In this document: in pieces, positions 62,918-64,000 of the stretch | How positions within the stretch are numbered: the first letter of the stretch is position 1 | Layout: the number at the start of each line of letters is the position of its first letter | The notes under the pieces: model-generated | Database searches by the model: none | The model's input: the letters and a program-made list of their open reading frames with translations, nothing else | Told to the model about the DNA's origin: nothing | Source: Apostichopus japonicus | Taxonomy: Eukaryota; Echinodermata; Holothuroidea; Aspidochirotida; Stichopodidae | DNA: 64,000 nt | Reading direction: 5' to 3' | Assembly (NCBI RefSeq): GCF_037975245.1 | Contig: NC_092579.1 | Location: 3,372,001-3,436,000 of the forward strand | Made by a program: the position numbers and the translations under genes

Positions 62918-63045
62918 GTAAGGTTTACATAGGGATATTTGAAACTTCTAGTCCTGTAAGCCATTGGCCAATGGGAGAACTTAGATTTGTTATAAACATT
63001 TATATCAAACCTGTGCATCAATAATTAATAACTACATCCAATAAT

Positions 63046-63438
63046 TATTGGCAGAGATGAACGCAGAGACAACAAAAACGACTAGTTGACTGAAACTTTG
63101 TCGCATTAAAAGAAGTATAAAACGATTCCAGAAGAGATTAAATAGTCAAACACGTAACTGTAGTTTGCTTCAAAAACAATAAAAGTGTTTATTTAATCAC
63201 TGCTTCTTATTGGAAGGTTTTCAGCATTGGAACATGTAGATGGAAAACAAACATGACGAAATATCAATATGATATTTCGCAATCGTACAGTAGCACGTAA
63301 ACAAACTATCTCCTTATAGGTTAGAGGACTTGCTTACTGTACACTTATACATATATATACGAGTTAAACAGATAAACAAAGTAAGTACATAAAAGAAAAC
63401 AATAATAACAGTCCAGGCAAAAGTGGACTTTACCAACA
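63046..63438 (-). mobile_element. 3' LTR of a Copia-type retrotransposon
   Basis: Just after the RNase H stop, on the minus strand, comes a purine-rich tract (AAGTGAGAAGGAG) and then TGTTGG at 63438, the expected LTR start. The interval contains a TATATAT box and an AATAAA on the minus strand. The far end at 63046 (TATTGG on +, an imperfect match to TGTTGG) is a guess because the other LTR is outside the window. Confidence 0.6.
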
Positions 63439-63461
63439 CTCCTTCTCACTTGCAGTTGGAC

Positions 63462-64000
63462 TTAAAACATTTCTTTTAACCCAGACATTTGTCTTAGTTT
63501 TTCAAACCGTTGTTTACTCAGTCCTTTCGTTAGCAAGTCAGCCACCATGTCCTCGGTTGGACAATACATGAGTTCAATAGTACCACGCTCGACGGTCTCT
63601 CTGATAAAGTGGTACTTTATCTCGATGTGTTTTGTCCTTCCATGAAACTGTGGGTTCTTGGCCATGCAGATTGCAGACTGGTTATCTTCGAGGATCCTCA
63701 GTGGTTTGTTTGGCTTATTTTGCAAGTCGGTGTTAAGTCGTTGCAACCACACTGCTTCCTGGGCTGCGCTGGCCAATGCAATATACTCTGCTTCTGCAGT
63801 CGAGAGGGCTACACATGTTTGCTTCTTGCTCTTCCAGCTCACAGCAGCTCCACTTACTTGAAACAAGTAACCTGAGGTTGACTTCCTGTCATTAACATCA
63901 CCTGCCCAATCAGCATCTGAATAGCCAATACATTCATTTGATCCATCTTTGGTATACAGCAAACCGTAGTTGATTGTACCTCTGAGGTAACGTAGAATAC
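63462..64000 (-). CDS. Ty1/Copia polyprotein, C-terminal RT tail and RNase H (partial)
   Basis: Frame open from the window edge (64000) to TAA at 63462-63464, with no internal stops. It contains ILRYLRGTINYGLLY from the end of the reverse transcriptase, then RNase H signatures GYSDADWAGD, STSGYLF, SWKSKKQ, ALSTAEAEY, DNQSA and a terminal HIEIKYHFIRE and LTKGL. This order is diagnostic of Ty1/Copia. The intact frame suggests a young insertion. It is antisense within DHX40. The rest lies right of the window. In marine animals such elements are often of the GalEa clade; assignment here is inference. Confidence 0.92.
   Translation of the reverse strand, partial: ILRYLRGTINYGLLYTKDGSNECIGYSDADWAGDVNDRKSTSGYLFQVSGAAVSWKSKKQTCVALSTAEAEYIALASAAQEAVWLQRLNTDLQNKPNKPLRILEDNQSAICMAKNPQFHGRTKHIEIKYHFIRETVERGTIELMYCPTEDMVADLLTKGLSKQRFEKLRQMSGLKEMF

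Overview
The window is animal genomic DNA: AT-rich, with long introns, GT-AG splice sites, many poly-C/poly-G tracts, microsatellites and young transposons. Penelope-like, GalEa/Copia-like and hAT-like elements, together with the invertebrate-type genes present, suggest a marine invertebrate deuterostome. An echinoderm, possibly a sea cucumber, is my best guess; the species cannot be fixed from sequence alone.

Left third (1-29.5 kb): three ELOVL6-like fatty-acid elongase genes on the + strand (1410-2243, 12525-13307, 28441-29298). Each has a coding region in one exon, with a 3' splice site 20-23 nt before the ATG. The first two lie in a roughly 9-10 kb tandem segmental duplication (unit A about 1-10053, unit B about 10300-19545). 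Lineage-specific insertions in the two units include hAT-like elements, one with an intact empty site in the sister unit, and a Penelope-like element with inverted pseudo-LTRs. Elongase copy 2 has a premature TGA that removes the C-terminal KKxx ER-retrieval signal kept by the other two copies.

Middle (29.5-37 kb): gene-poor, with SINE and hAT MITE insertions and what may be a long 3' UTR of the next gene.

Right half: two genes sit head to head, with 406 bp between start codons. On the - strand (50613 to 37018), 19 phase-consistent exons encode a predicted 1,076-residue protein. It has an ERICH3-like N-terminus, an array of TQT-type (dynein light chain LC8-like) motifs, one PLAT domain, a charged/Ser-rich linker and about five C-terminal ankyrin repeats. 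The shared promoter holds an RFX X-box-like palindrome 136 bp upstream of its ATG, which points to a ciliary role. On the + strand, the first 12 coding exons (about 526 residues, all helicase motifs I-VI) of a DHX40-type DEAH-box RNA helicase run from 51020 past the window end. Its introns hold a higher-order minisatellite, a pentanucleotide array, a 160-bp triplication that copies a splice acceptor with part of an exon, a tRNA-type SINE and an antisense Copia retrotransposon that reaches the window edge.
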